Source: DATBLE01 sp963764565
Lineage (GTDB): Bacteria > Actinomycetota > Thermoleophilia > Gaiellales > Gaiellaceae
Assembly: GCA_963764565.1 (NCBI GenBank)
Contig: CAVXTD010000002.1
Location: 244,621-308,620, forward strand
Length of the DNA stretch: 64,000 nucleotides
Direction: 5' to 3'
The position numbers were made by a program, and so were the translations under genes. The notes beneath the pieces were generated by a model. The model made no database searches. It had not been told where the DNA came from and was given only the letters and a program-made list of their open reading frames with translations. Every line of letters begins with the position of its first letter. The first letter of the stretch is position 1. Positions 30,033 to 40,207 of this stretch are shown one piece after another.

Positions 30033-31079
30033 TCACTTGTGGTGGGGGGTGTCGAGGTCTTCGGGCGAGGCGTACACGCCTTCGACCGCCGTCGAGGGAT
30101 CGGGAAGTGGCGACTCGTCGGCGCGCTTGATCGCATCCGATAGCAGGCGCTTGTTCTCGCCCGCGATCTCCTCTTCCTCGGCGTCGCTGAGGTCGGCGTG
30201 CTCGCGCAACCAGGTGCGGTACCGCTCGATCGGGTCGTTCCTCGCCCACTCCTCGAACATGTCCTTGGGCACGTAGAACGCGTCGTCATGGACGGCGTGG
30301 CCCTCCATGCGAAGGGTCAGGCACTCGATCAGCGTCGGTCCGCCCCCCTCGCGCGCCTTCTCGATCGCGCGCCGCGCCTCGCGGTAGACCGCCAGAACGT
30401 CGGTGCCGTCGACGACCACTCCATCGAAGCCGTAGGCCGATGCGCGGTCGGCGACGTGCTCGGTGGCGAACTCGAGGTAGGTCGGCGTCGAGTAGGCCCA
30501 CTGGTTGTTGTCGCAGACGAACACGACCGGCAGCCTGCGCACGCCGGCGAGGTTCATCGCCTCGTGGGTGTCGCCACGCGCGGCGGAGCCTTCCCCGAAC
30601 CAGCCGACGGCGACCCGGTGCTCTTCCCGGATGCGGAAGGCGAGCGCTGCGCCGACCGCGACCGGCAGCATCGCGGGCAGGTGGCTGACCATTGCGATCA
30701 GTCCCAGGCGCGCGTCGGCCATGTGGACGTTTCCGTCCTTGCCACGCGTCGGCCCGTCGGCGCGGCCCATGAATTGGGCGAAGATGCGCCAGGGCTCGAC
30801 GCCGCGGGTGACATGGACGCCGAGGTCACGGTGGAGCGGCGTCCCGACATCGTCGGGGCCCATCGCGGTCGCGATCCCGACCGCGGCACCCTCGTTCCCG
30901 CGACCGGTGTAGAACGAGCCGGGGACTTTGCCCTGCTTGTAGAGGATGTGGCCGCGCTCCTCGATTCCGCGTGTGAGCAGCATGTTGCGGTAGACGGTGA
31001 GCAGGTCGTCGCGGTCGAGGCCCGCGTCCTTCACCTCCGTCAGCGAGCCAACCGGCCCGGCCTCACGCGTGATCGCCAC
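30033..31079 (-). CDS. 2-oxoacid dehydrogenase E1 alpha subunit
   Basis: Thiamine-diphosphate-binding alpha subunit, about 348 residues from GTG 31079 (AITREAGPVG). An upstream in-frame start at 31145 is possible. The TPP motif reads GDTHEAMNLAGVRRLPVVFV followed by CDNNQWAYSTP. YTGRGNEGAAVGIATAM and the phosphorylation-loop-like region are typical of branched-chain/pyruvate E1-alpha. It is the first gene of the E1-alpha, E1-beta, E2 operon and diverges from the zinc-ribbon gene. Confidence 0.92.
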   Translation of the reverse strand: MAITREAGPVGSLTEVKDAGLDRDDLLTVYRNMLLTRGIEERGHILYKQGKVPGSFYTGRGNEGAAVGIATAMGPDDVGTPLHRDLGVHVTRGVEPWRIFAQFMGRADGPTRGKDGNVHMADARLGLIAMVSHLPAMLPVAVGAALAFRIREEHRVAVGWFGEGSAARGDTHEAMNLAGVRRLPVVFVCDNNQWAYSTPTYLEFATEHVADRASAYGFDGVVVDGTDVLAVYREARRAIEKAREGGGPTLIECLTLRMEGHAVHDDAFYVPKDMFEEWARNDPIERYRTWLREHADLSDAEEEEIAGENKRLLSDAIKRADESPLPDPSTAVEGVYASPEDLDTPHHK

Positions 31080-31164
31080 GAGCGCGCGAACTCTAGACGT
31101 CGGTGGCGGCTCAGTGCCCCGGCGACTGCCTCCCGCAGTTGGCACTACCGGTGCGGCTCACGTC

Positions 31165-31449
31165 GTGGCGAAGTGCTTCGCGACGTGCGCTCCGACGCTG
31201 AGCGACGACGTGAAGGTGCTCGGCGACTGGGTCTGCCGTCTGCCTCGGCTGCGGGTTCGTGCAGCGTTACTTCGAGGAGACGGAGGCCGAGCTTCCAGCA
31301 GCCTGCCCGCAGTGCGGCGGCGAGATCCGCTCGCGCTGCCCGCGCTGCGACGCCCGTTCTCGTCGGCGTTCGCGGTCGAATGCGAGGAGTGCGGCGGCGA
31401 GCTACGGCCGGCCGAGCAGTTCGGCGTCAGGATCAACCGAGACGGCTAG
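31165..31449 (+). CDS. Small multi-zinc-ribbon protein (frameshifted)
   Basis: About 95 residues assembled over two frame breaks (near 31240 and 31355), from GTG 31165 to the stop at 31447. It carries a run of zinc-ribbon knuckles (CLGC, CPQC, CPRC, CEEC) with a CFATC upstream. The core reads CGFVQRYFEETEAELPAACP, and the C-terminal part reads FAVECEECGGELRPAEQFGV. Probably a metal-binding protein or a nucleic-acid or protein-interaction module. No family could be assigned. It is divergent from E1-alpha and its 3' end overlaps the flavoprotein gene. Confidence 0.55.
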   Translation: MAKCFATCAPTLSDDVKVLGDWVCRLPRLRVRAALLRGDGGRASSSLPAVRRRDPLALPALRRPFSSAFAVECEECGGELRPAEQFGVRINRDG

Positions 31450-32519
31450 CCACCGGGCTGCCGCCAGCGCCTCGAGCGCGGCCGCAGCCTGCTCGGCGAT
31501 CTCGGCTGACGATCTCGGACGCGGCCTGCCCGTCCTCGAGTCCGCGCAGGCACTGGCCTGCGAGCAGGGGAAGAAACGCCGCCTCCCCGCGCTCGGTCGC
31601 AGCGCGGTAGATGTCCTCTGCGGCGAAGCGCTGTAGCGGCCACGGCAGCGGCTCGGTCTGCCCGATCTCCTCGACGAATCGGTTACGAATGCTCCTCGCC
31701 GGCCGGCCGGTGAAGCTGGTCGTCACCACCGTGTCGGTCTCGACCGCCGACACGAGCGCCGCGCGGTAGACCGGCGGCGCGGCGCTCTCCCGCGCGAGCA
31801 GGAAGCGCGTTCCGATCTGAACGCCCGCCGCGCCGAGCAGGAGACAGGCCGCGAGGCCGCGCCCGTCGACGATTCCGCCCGAGGCGATCACGGGCACGGA
31901 GACTGCGTCGACGGTCTGCGGCACGAGGGCCATCGTCCCGACGAGGAATGCCTCGCGGCACGGGCCGAGCTCGAACGTCGAGCGATGGCCGCCTGCCTCG
32001 GCGCCCTGCGGCGACGACCAGATCGACGCCGCCTTCGGTGACGCGAACGGCCTCCTCGACCGACGTCGTCATCGCCGAGACCAGCGCACCGGCCTCGTGC
32101 GCCGCATCGACGAACGGCGTCGGGTCGCCCAGCGCGAAGCTGAGCAGGGGCACGTGCTCGGCGAGCACCACGTCGATCTGCTCGCCGAGCTGAGAGCGGG
32201 GAATCGCCACGTCCCGCGGCCCGGGCGGAACCCGAGCTCGAGGCGCAGGCGATCGAGCTCCGCCTGCGCCGCGTCGAGATCGCCGCCGGACTCGGGCGGG
32301 GCAAGCAGGAAATTGACCCCGAAGGGCGCCGACGTGCTCTTCCGGATCGCCGCGATCGCACCGGCGAGCGCGTCGGGCGCCACCCCGGTGCCCGCGTACA
32401 TCCCGAGGCCTCCGGCGGCGGAGACTGCCGCGACCAGCTCGGGAGTCGTCGGCCCACCGGCCATCGGCGCCTGCACCACCGGATGGCGGTCACCGACGAT
32501 TCTTCAGCTCGGTCTGGAG
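31433..32519 (-). CDS. Nitronate monooxygenase / 2-nitropropane dioxygenase-like flavoprotein (frameshifted)
   Basis: FMN-dependent TIM-barrel enzyme of about 350 residues. The N-terminal part PVVQAPMAGGPTTPELVAAV then SAAGGLGMYAGTG is a family hallmark. VVAAGRRG and, downstream, VPVIASGGIVDGRGLAACLL and GAAGVQIGTRFL supply the phosphate-binding end of the barrel. At least three frame changes (near 32490, 32200 and 31990) and one near the C-terminus break it. No ordinary start codon lies at the expected place after the ASCH gene, so the 5' limit is approximate. The substrate is unknown. Confidence 0.78.
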
Positions 32520-32524
32520 CCCGA

Positions 32525-32872
32525 CTACGAGCGGATCTCGCTGAAGCGGATCACGGTCACGAGATCGTTCTCGGTGACGTCACGGTTGTAGAGCGTCCCG
32601 AGGAACTGCGCCATGTCCTCGACACGACGGATCTCCGGATTGTCGTGCTCGATCTCGTTCGGGGAGAGCTCACCGAGCCTCTTCACCTCGACCTTGTCGA
32701 TCACCGCCTCGAAGATCTTCTGCCGCGGGCTGAAACGGGCGCCGGCGAGCACGGCGACGATCATCCCCTTCCGGTACTTGGCCGACTTGTCGCCGAGCCG
32801 GATCGTCGCCGACTTTCGTCCGCTGCGGAGCTGGCTCTCGACGATCGGGGAGTAGAAGTTCAGCGCAAACAC
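32525..32872 (-). CDS. ASCH-domain protein
   Basis: 115-residue protein containing the ASCH signature GRKSATIRLGDKSAKYRKG near the N-terminus. ASCH domains form a PUA-like fold and are thought to bind RNA, and one bacterial member has amidohydrolase activity. It is intact, compact, and lies between the flavoprotein and Nudix genes on the same strand. Its specific role is unknown. Confidence 0.8.
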   Translation of the reverse strand: MFALNFYSPIVESQLRSGRKSATIRLGDKSAKYRKGMIVAVLAGARFSPRQKIFEAVIDKVEVKRLGELSPNEIEHDNPEIRRVEDMAQFLGTLYNRDVTENDLVTVIRFSEIRS

Positions 32873-32882
32873 GGCGCGCCGA

Positions 32883-33319
32883 TCATAGTTCCTTCAGAGC
32901 CTCGATCGCCTTCTGCGCCATCTCCCGCTCACCCTTGTAGGCGAGGAGTGCTGGGAGCGTCTCGCGAGCGGGATCCACCGAGTCTCCGCGACTTCGTGCA
33001 CGAACTCCGGCGCGAGGTCGCCGAGGCGGCCCGCCGAGTAGCGGACGAGGTAGAAGCTGACCACCTTGAACACGCGCTCGCCCGCCCAGGTATAGACGTA
33101 GCGCACGTCGCCGAGCTTGCGGACGAGGCGGCCGCGGACTCCGGTCTCCTCTTCGACCTCGCGCAGGGCCGCTGCGGCCGGCTCCTCACCGGGACCGACG
33201 AGCCCCTTCGGCAGTGCCCAGATGCCTCTCGACTTGCCCTGCGGGCGGATCGCGGCGGCTACCCAGTCGCCGCGCAATCGGCGCACGAGCACCGCTCCGG
33301 CCGAGAACTCCCTGCGCAT
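32883..33319 (-). CDS. Nudix hydrolase (one frameshift)
   Basis: Pyrophosphohydrolase of about 145 residues. The Nudix box reads GLVGPGEEPAAAALREVEEE followed by TGV, matching GX5EX7REUXEEXGU. Start at ATG 33319 (MRREFSAGAVLVRR). A missing base near 32970 shifts the C-terminus, which then reads ETLPALLAYKGEREMAQKAI and stops at 32883-32885. Substrate class cannot be told. The gene is divergent from groES. Confidence 0.85.
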
Positions 33320-33370
33320 CGCGCTCACGCTACCGCTTGTGACGATCTCGGCCCCGTTCGCCGAGACTTC

Positions 33371-33400
33371 TTGCACCAAGCCCTTCAGAGGCGGTAGTAT
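33371..33400 (+). promoter_or_regulatory. groESL promoter
   Basis: TTGCAC (33371-33376) and TAGTAT (33395-33400) with an 18-base spacer, immediately upstream of the CIRCE operator. Confidence 0.65.
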
Positions 33401-33403
33401 GGG

Positions 33404-33430
33404 CTGGCACTCTTGCTATGAGAGTGCTAC
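33404..33430 (+). promoter_or_regulatory. CIRCE operator (HrcA site) upstream of groESL
   Basis: CTGGCACTC, nine spacer bases and GAGTGCTAC match the CIRCE consensus TTAGCACTC-N9-GAGTGCTAA at most positions. It lies just downstream of the -10 box, so HrcA binding would repress groES-groEL until heat or protein stress. Confidence 0.9.
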
Positions 33431-33464
33431 ATACTCGTACTAACTCAAAGATGGAGGTCGTGGA

Positions 33465-33806
33465 ATGGATCTACAGCCGCTTGGCGATCGGCTCATCGTC
33501 GAAGTCCTCGAAGAGGAGCAAATGACGGTCAGCGGGATCGTCCTGCCGGACACGGCCCAGGAGAAGCCGCAGCGCGGTCGTGTGCTCGCGGTCGGCCCGG
33601 GCTCTCGTGCCGAGTCGACGGGTGAGCTGATCCCGATCGACGTCGCCGTTGGCGACGAGGTCATCTTCTCGAAGTACGGCGGCACCGAGGTCAAGCTCGG
33701 CGCCGACGAGGTTCTGATCCTGCGCGAGTCGGACGTACTCGCAAAGGCCGTGTCCACTCCTGCCAAGGGCAAGGGCAAGCGCGAGCTCGCCGGAGCCAAG
33801 GCGTAA
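33465..33806 (+). CDS. groES: Co-chaperonin GroES
   Basis: 10-kDa heptameric lid of the chaperonin, 113 residues. MDLQPLGDRLIVEVLEEEQM and GIVLPDTAQEKPQRGRVLAV are canonical, including the mobile loop. The C-terminus is extended by about 15 mostly basic residues (TPAKGKGKRELAGAKA) beyond the usual end. It starts at ATG 33465 after a GGAGG site, 29 bases ahead of groEL, under a CIRCE operator. Confidence 0.96.
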   Translation: MDLQPLGDRLIVEVLEEEQMTVSGIVLPDTAQEKPQRGRVLAVGPGSRAESTGELIPIDVAVGDEVIFSKYGGTEVKLGADEVLILRESDVLAKAVSTPAKGKGKRELAGAKA

Positions 33807-33835
33807 GCACTCAAGTCAGACGGAGGAATGCCGAG

Positions 33836-35470
<1,635 letters not shown>

Positions 35471-35500
35471 CCCAAACGCCTCGGGCCGTTCGGCTAGCGG

Positions 35501-35536
35501 CACGAAAGAGGGCCGCTCGCGCGGCCCTCTTTCGTG
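35501..35536 (+). terminator. Intrinsic terminator after groEL
   Basis: A perfect 16-base stem (CACGAAAGAGGGCCGC) with a four-base loop, 31 bases after the groEL stop. The descending arm ends CTCTTTCGTG. Confidence 0.88.
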
Positions 35537-35633
35537 GAGGTGGGGGAGGTGGATCGTCTTGTGTATCGGCTCGACCGCGCGCGAACTTTAGATCCGGCGA
35601 ATCCGCCCGCGCCCCTGTTACGTAGAGCGGAGC

Positions 35634-36171
35634 ATGAGACGATCTCTGCTATCTCCAGCCGCCGCGATCGCGGCGGCCGGGTTGCTCGCCGCCGGGTTGG
35701 GGCTCGGCGCCACCGGCGGTACGTCTACAAAGCTGACCGCGAAGCTCGACTCGCGCCACGAGACGCCCGCTCCCAGGGGCGCGGCGCACGCCGCCGGGAC
35801 GTTCACGGCGACGCTCACCGGGCGGTCGCTGACCTGGCGGCTGATCTTCTCCAAGCTGACCGGGAAGGCGCTCGCCGCGCACGTCCACCTCGGCAAGCCC
35901 GGTGTCGCCGGCCCGGTCGCGGTGCCGCTGTGCGGCCCCTGCGTGTCCGGCGCTCACGGAAAGACGACCGTCACCGCCAAGGTGAGGGCCGCGCTTCTGG
36001 CCGGCGGCGCCTATGTGAACGTGCACACGGCGAAGAATCCAGCCGGCGAGATCCGGGGGCAAGTCGCGGGAGGCAAGCCTGCGGCAGCGACAACAACCGG
36101 ACCGGCGGGCACACGAGCACGAGACCACCACCACCGAGAGCGGCGACGGGGGCTACGGCGGGTACGGCTAG
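35634..36171 (+). CDS. Secreted CHRD-domain protein (frameshift near C-terminus)
   Basis: About 178 residues with a signal peptide (LLSPAAAIAAAGLLAAGLGL) and one CHRD domain. The domain is recognisable from HETPAPRGAAHAAGTFTATL, then HVHLGKPGVAGPV and YVNVHTAKNPAGEIRGQV. CHRD domains occur in chordin and in many bacterial secreted proteins, and the bacterial function is unknown. A frame change near 36110 converts the tail to ETTTTESGDGGYGGYG, ending at 36171, which looks more natural than the basic tail of the unbroken frame. Confidence 0.82.
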
Positions 36172-36302
36172 CAACGCGGGTGAACCCATGGTTCCCCCGC
36201 GAGCCCCTCTCCTTCGCTCGCATCGACGTCTGACCGAGGGCGGAAAGGTGCCGCGCCCGCCGGGTCGGTCGCGGCGACGAGGGGAAAGGGCGCCGCCTCC
36301 GG

Positions 36303-36915
36303 TCAGAAGCTGTAGCGCTGCTCCTTGGTGAAGTCGGCGTCGTTGTGGTAGCCGTAGCGCTCCCAGAAGCCCGGCTCGTCGTGGTCGAGCAACTCGAGGC
36401 CGCGTAGCCACTTCGCGCTCTTCCAGAAGTACCGCGACGGGATCACGAGCCGCACCGGCCAGCCGTGGTCGGGGGTGAGCGGCTCACCGTCGGCCTCGTA
36501 GGCGATCAGCGCGTCCTCGGACTCGATCGCCGCCAACGGGACATTCGCCGTAAACCCCTGCTCGGCGTGCGCGACGACGTAACGCGCGCTCGGCTTCGGG
36601 GCGACGAGCTCGGCGAGGTCGCTCCAGTGCACGCCCTTGAAGGTGGTGTCGAAGCGGCTCCAGCGGGTGACGCAGTGAATGTCGGCGGTGATCTCCCGGC
36701 TCGGCAGCTCGAGCAGCTGCTCCCAGGTGAGCGTCAGCGGCTGCTCGACCTCGCCGGACACGGTCAGGTTCCACGTCGCGAGGTCGATTTTCGGCACGGA
36801 TGCCCGCATGGAGCACGGGCCACTTCTCGGTCAGGTACTGGCCGGGCGGCAGGCGCGCGGGGTCGTAGCCGGCCTCGGCGACCTTCTGCTCCGCCTTCGA
36901 CCTGAACAGCGGCAT
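36303..36915 (-). CDS. Molybdopterin-dependent oxidoreductase, sulfite-oxidase/MsrP-like (one frameshift)
   Basis: About 204 residues. It reads MPLFRSKAEQKVAEAGYDPA, then RLPPGQYLTEKWPVLHAG (ATG 36915) and, after a frame change near 36805, continues VPKIDLATWNLTVSGEVEQP. The molybdenum-ligating cysteine lies in ADIHCVTRWSRFDTTFKGV. It is a short SUOX-fold protein without a Tat signal or dimerisation domain, so probably cytoplasmic and of unknown substrate. The nearest named family is MsrP/YedY-like. Confidence 0.85.
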
Positions 36916-37009
36916 GGCGCCAGCCTACTTCTCCGCCGCTCGCCGATGCGGACAAGAAGGCTCGGGCGACGTGGGTGAAACGCGGGAGCGAGGCGGTTAT
37001 GATCGCGGG

Positions 37010-37658
37010 GTGTCGTTGTCGCTGAAGCGGGACAAGGATCCGGCCGGGTCGTCGGCGACCGGGTGGAAGGATCTGGTCAGCGGTCTCGCGCGAAGTACGC
37101 GCGGCTACGACTGCGCGGCAACCGAGGCCCTCGTCGGCCGGCTCGCCGCCAGACAGGCCGAGCTCGAGAACGAATGCGCCGCGCTGCAGAGAGCGTGCCG
37201 AAGGGCTCGAGGCAGAGCTCGCCGGCCACCGGCGGCAGGAGCGGCTGACGAGCTCCGTGCTGAGCTCGGCGATCAGCCGGGCGATGGCGATCAGGGAGGA
37301 GGCGCGCGAGGAGGCGGAGCTCACCCTGCGCAAGGCGAGCGCCGAGGGTCGACGGCGCGCTGCTGACGCTCTCCGCATCGAGCGGGAAGGGGCTGCCGCC
37401 GAGCGCGAGTTCGTCCGCCTGCGGACGCTCACCGAGGAGATACAGGTCGACCTCGCCGGCTTCCTGACCAAGGCGCTGGAGCAGCTTCGGAACGAGCCGG
37501 AGACGAAGACAGGGGAGGGCGACGCGACGCACGCCATGCAGGAGACGCTCACGGGTGTGCTCGGGGCTGCCGTTCGCAAGGAGGGCGCTGCCGTTCGCAA
37601 GGAGGGCGACGACGAATCGTCGGGCGACCGGCCCGCCTCTCCGATGACCAGTGTCTAG
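37010..37658 (+). CDS. DivIVA-like coiled-coil protein (one frameshift)
   Basis: About 215 residues. GTG 37010 opens SLSLKRDKDPAGSSATGWKD. A frame change near 37200 leads into a long Ala/Glu/Arg-rich coiled coil (AISRAMAIREEAREEAELTL) and the region FVRLRTLTEEIQVDLAGFLT seen in DivIVA-type proteins. A 21-base tandem duplication at 37566-37607 repeats AAVRKEG. Probably a polar or septal scaffold, but the family call rests on the coiled coil and the short motif. Confidence 0.6.
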
Positions 37659-37670
37659 TCTCTCCGAGCT

Positions 37671-38333
37671 GTGAGCCCTGTACTCGTCGCCGTCGGCACC
37701 GAGGCTGCCGTCGTCGGCGTCGGTTGGGTGATCGTGGTCAGCGTTCGTCACCTGCGGATGAGGTGGCAGCAACCCGCGATGAGGCACACGCTCAAGCCGA
37801 CCATCGTCTCCGTCAGGCGGAGAAACACGGCTGCTGCCCGCAGCGAACACGGGCAGGCCCCCGTTGCTGCGCACAGCGAGGCGGACGCGATCGTCGCGGA
37901 CGCCTGGAGGCAGGTGCGGGAGGTTCATCGCGCGGCCGACAGCGCGCGCCGCACAATGATCGAGGAAGCTCGAGAGGCGGCCGAGCGCGCCGCCGCTGGG
38001 ATCACGGAGGACGCGGCGCAGACAGCGAGCTCGATCATCGAAGCGGCCGAGCGCGAGGCCGCCGAGATGCGGGCCAGAGTCGAGGGCGCGCGGGCGGAGC
38101 TCGAGCGCGAGCTGACGGTCGAGCGGAACCGCATCGAGTCGGATCTGGCCAGAGAGCGGATGCTCGCGGAGGAGAAGCGGGAAGAGCTCGCGACGATGCT
38201 GCACGAGCTGCTGACTCGGGTTCAGCGCCTCGCCAGGCGATTCCACGGAAGGCTCCCGCGGCGTGAATCCGGCGCAGCGCGAAGCGGTCGGCGGGAGCGC
38301 AGGCGCCGCCCGGCGATCGCGGGATGCGGCCTA
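37671..38333 (+). CDS. Coiled-coil protein, probably DivIVA/ATP-synthase-b-like (frameshifted)
   Basis: About 220 residues dominated by an Ala/Glu/Arg coiled coil (ARRTMIEEAREAAERAAAGI, then IIEAAEREAAEMRARVEGAR). The start at GTG 37671 gives an odd hydrophobic N-terminus. A second frame contains DEVAATRDEAHAQADHRLRQ, which fits the rest better, so a frame error near 37830 is likely. The C-terminal frame is also uncertain: a TAG at 38331-38333 overlapping the next ATG is the most natural end. It follows the DivIVA-like gene by 12 bases and may act with it in the cell envelope. Confidence 0.5.
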
Positions 38334-39094
38334 GGGCGCCGCACGCGGTCGCCCTCCCCCCCGAGGGAGCCGCGAGGCGACCGCGGGCGTTCGTCCGCGT
38401 CGCCGGCCCCGACGCGGAGGAGTACCTCCAGCGGATGCTCTCGAACGACGTCACCGGCGGCGAACTCGTAGATGCGTTGCTCTTGACGCCGAAGAGCCGG
38501 CTGATCGCTCCCGTGCGGGTCTGGCGGCGAGGGCCGGATGACTTCCTGCTCCTGACCGAGCCGGAGCTCGGCGAGATCGTGCGCGCGCAGCTGCTGAGAT
38601 CCCGGTTCGCGGCGAAGTGCGAGGTCGAGCTCGAAGCGCACGAGTCGGCGCTCGTCTTCGGCGCCGCGGACGGGCTCCCCGGCGAGCTGCCGGGGACAGT
38701 CGAGGTGCTCGACGGCGGGATCGAGCCGACGGTCGAGGCCGGCGACCTGGAGCGGGCGCGGATCGAGGCGGGCGTGCCCGCCTGGGGGAAGGAGCTCGAC
38801 GAGACGATCCTGCCCGCCGAGGCGGGGCTCGACGAGACGCACATCTCGTTTACGAAGGGCTGCTATCCGGGCCAGGAGCCGATCGCGCGGCTGCACAACC
38901 GCGGCCACGTCAACCGGCGGCTGCGCGTGCTCGCCGTCGAGGCGGCGAGCCCGGGGGACGAGGTGTCGCACGAGGGCAAGACGGTCGGGCGGGTGACCAG
39001 CGCGGTTCCGCGCCTGGCGCTGGCATACGTCCGCGCCGAGGTGCCGGACGACGCGGAACTGAGCGTCGCCGGAAACCCCGCACGGCTACACTGA
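38324..39094 (+). CDS. ygfZ: Folate-binding YgfZ/GcvT-like protein
   Basis: 256-residue GcvT-fold protein implicated in tetrahydrofolate-dependent maintenance of Fe-S enzymes. The signature KGCYPGQEPIARLHNRGHVN with its reactive cysteine is complete. FVRVAGPDAEEYLQRMLSND is the usual N-terminal region. Its ATG overlaps the end of the coiled-coil gene, and the tRNA gene follows within ten bases of the stop. This is the second Fe-S-related gene in the window besides the A-type carrier. Confidence 0.92.
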   Translation: MRPRAPHAVALPPEGAARRPRAFVRVAGPDAEEYLQRMLSNDVTGGELVDALLLTPKSRLIAPVRVWRRGPDDFLLLTEPELGEIVRAQLLRSRFAAKCEVELEAHESALVFGAADGLPGELPGTVEVLDGGIEPTVEAGDLERARIEAGVPAWGKELDETILPAEAGLDETHISFTKGCYPGQEPIARLHNRGHVNRRLRVLAVEAASPGDEVSHEGKTVGRVTSAVPRLALAYVRAEVPDDAELSVAGNPARLH

Positions 39095-39103
39095 CCGGCC
39101 CGA

Positions 39104-39176
39104 GCGCCCGTAGCTCAGGGGATAGAGCGCTGCCCTGCGGAGGCAGAGGTCGCAAGTTCGAATCTTGCCGGGCGCA
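39104..39176 (+). tRNA. tRNA-Arg (anticodon GCG)
   Basis: A 73-base cloverleaf: acceptor GCGCCCG/CGGGCGC with discriminator A, D arm GCTC/GAGC, anticodon stem CTGCC/GGCAG with loop CTGCGGA, T stem GCAAG/CTTGC with loop TTCGAAT. The anticodon GCG reads arginine codon CGC by Watson-Crick pairing. The loop context is that of the usual tRNA-Arg(ACG) with A34 replaced by G. CCA is not encoded. Confidence 0.93.
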
Positions 39177-39415
39177 AGACGCTCGCCATGGGTCGCCTCC
39201 GGGCGAGCCACGAGGTCGCTAGCACGGGGGGAACGGCCGGATTCCCCCCGTGAGCCCCTCCCCAAACGGTCGTACTCGCGACCGACGTCCGTGTGCCTCG
39301 CCCGTCATGCCGGTCGCGGCCGAGGGCGGGATGCGCGACTGCAAGAACCGCCACGGAGGATCTTGCCCCTCTGCTCGCTCACACGCCGGCGCTCTCCCCG
39401 CCTGTGCCGAGCGAC
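39177..39415. other. Intergenic region downstream of tRNA-Arg with a GC hairpin
   Basis: No coding frame stands out. A hairpin with perfect 11-base arms CACGGGGGGAA/TTCCCCCCGTG lies at 39223-39252 and may terminate the tRNA transcript, although no T-run follows. The descending arm and what follows (TTCCCCC-GYGAGCCCCTC) recur at about 36192-36212 behind the CHRD gene, so this may be a dispersed element. Confidence 0.5.
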
Positions 39416-39583
39416 TCAGAACAGCTTCTTGGTGAAGCGCACGCCGCCCTTGCTGGCCGAGACCCGGCCGCGAGAGCTGATTTTGAAGCCCCTCGGCCCG
39501 ACCGAGACGCTCGCGCCTCTCTTCGAGAGGTTCAGGTTGACGCCCCGGCCAAGCTGCTTCGTCTTCCGAAAGAACAGGCCCAT
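39416..39583 (-). CDS. DUF4236-family small protein
   Basis: A 55-residue protein, MGLFFRKTKQLGRGVNLNLS followed by KRGASVSVGPRGFKISSRGR and a basic end (GGVRFTKKLF). The order F-R-K-xx-LGRGVNLNLSKxGxSxSVGxRG is the DUF4236 pattern. A GGAGG-type ribosome-binding site precedes the ATG at 39583. The function is unknown. Confidence 0.75.
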   Translation of the reverse strand: MGLFFRKTKQLGRGVNLNLSKRGASVSVGPRGFKISSRGRVSASKGGVRFTKKLF

Positions 39584-39599
39584 CGTCTCCTCCCCTCCC

Positions 39600-39905
39600 T
39601 CAGTGCGATGTGACCCGGAGCAGGATCTTCAGCTTACCGCTCTTGCCGCAATTGACCGTGACGGGCCAGCGACCGGGGTGTGTCGAGGTGCCGACGCGCC
39701 GGCGCCAGGTGATCTTGCCGCCGATCCTCGCTCCGAGCCCCTTCGCTTGCGAGACCACTGTGTCGTAGACGACCGCGATTGTGCAACGGGTCTTCGGTGC
39801 GACCCTCACTGTGAGTGACGCGTACTTGCCCGCCTTCACCTTCGGCGTGGACGAAACCCGCTTCACCGCGGCGAAGGATGGCGCGACGAGGGCAAGAGCT
39901 GCCAC
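39600..39905 (-). CDS. Small secreted protein, unknown
   Basis: A 101-residue protein with a short signal peptide (ALALVAPSFAA, start GTG 39905) and an all-beta-looking mature domain (VKAGKYASLTVRVAPKTRCT, then GRWPVTVNCGKSGKLKILLR) with two cysteines that could pair. It resembles simple Ig-like stabilising domains, and no family is assigned. A slightly longer N-terminus in the same frame is possible. It is followed 16 bases later by the DUF4236 gene on the same strand. Confidence 0.6.
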   Translation of the reverse strand: MAALALVAPSFAAVKRVSSTPKVKAGKYASLTVRVAPKTRCTIAVVYDTVVSQAKGLGARIGGKITWRRRVGTSTHPGRWPVTVNCGKSGKLKILLRVTSH

Positions 39906-40207
39906 GGTGGCGCCAAGTATCAGCGGTCCGGTAGCCCGCTCGCCCGCACTCGGTCAACTCTCGTAAGCGACGGTCCGAGCCAAGATCGATCTTCCGGGAA
40001 TGTGAGCGGATCTTCATACGAACGAGACGGCAGGCTCACACTGGCCTGCGAGGCTACGGTCGTGCGCCGGCAGACGGGTTCTTGCGTGACGACCGACCGC
40101 AGTGGGATCCGGACGGCGATCGCGACGCTCCACACGACTTCGACTGCGAAGCTCGATCTTGGGTTCGGCCTGGGGTTCGCACGGGCCCGCTTCGCGTACG
40201 GCGAGTC
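39906..40207. other. Divergent intergenic region ahead of the sugar ABC operon
   Basis: About 300 bases separate the minus-strand secreted-protein gene from the ABC ATPase gene. The reading frame of the ATPase is open through its second half, but the codons there do not resemble the family, so I leave it untranslated. No clear promoter boxes or operator palindrome were found, although the operon promoter should lie here. Confidence 0.5.

Noticed and set aside
27590..30289. Apparent single gene joining E1-beta and E2
   Set aside because: An out-of-frame segment after the E1-beta indel happens to connect the two. The E1-beta stop and E2 start are present and properly spaced.
36172..36302. Possible small gene between the CHRD and molybdopterin genes
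   Set aside because: No start with a ribosome-binding site and no protein-like composition; only repeat-like hairpin sequence.
37566..37607. Tandem 21-base repeat in the DivIVA-like gene as a mobile element
   Set aside because: A simple in-frame duplication of AAVRKEG, more likely replication slippage.
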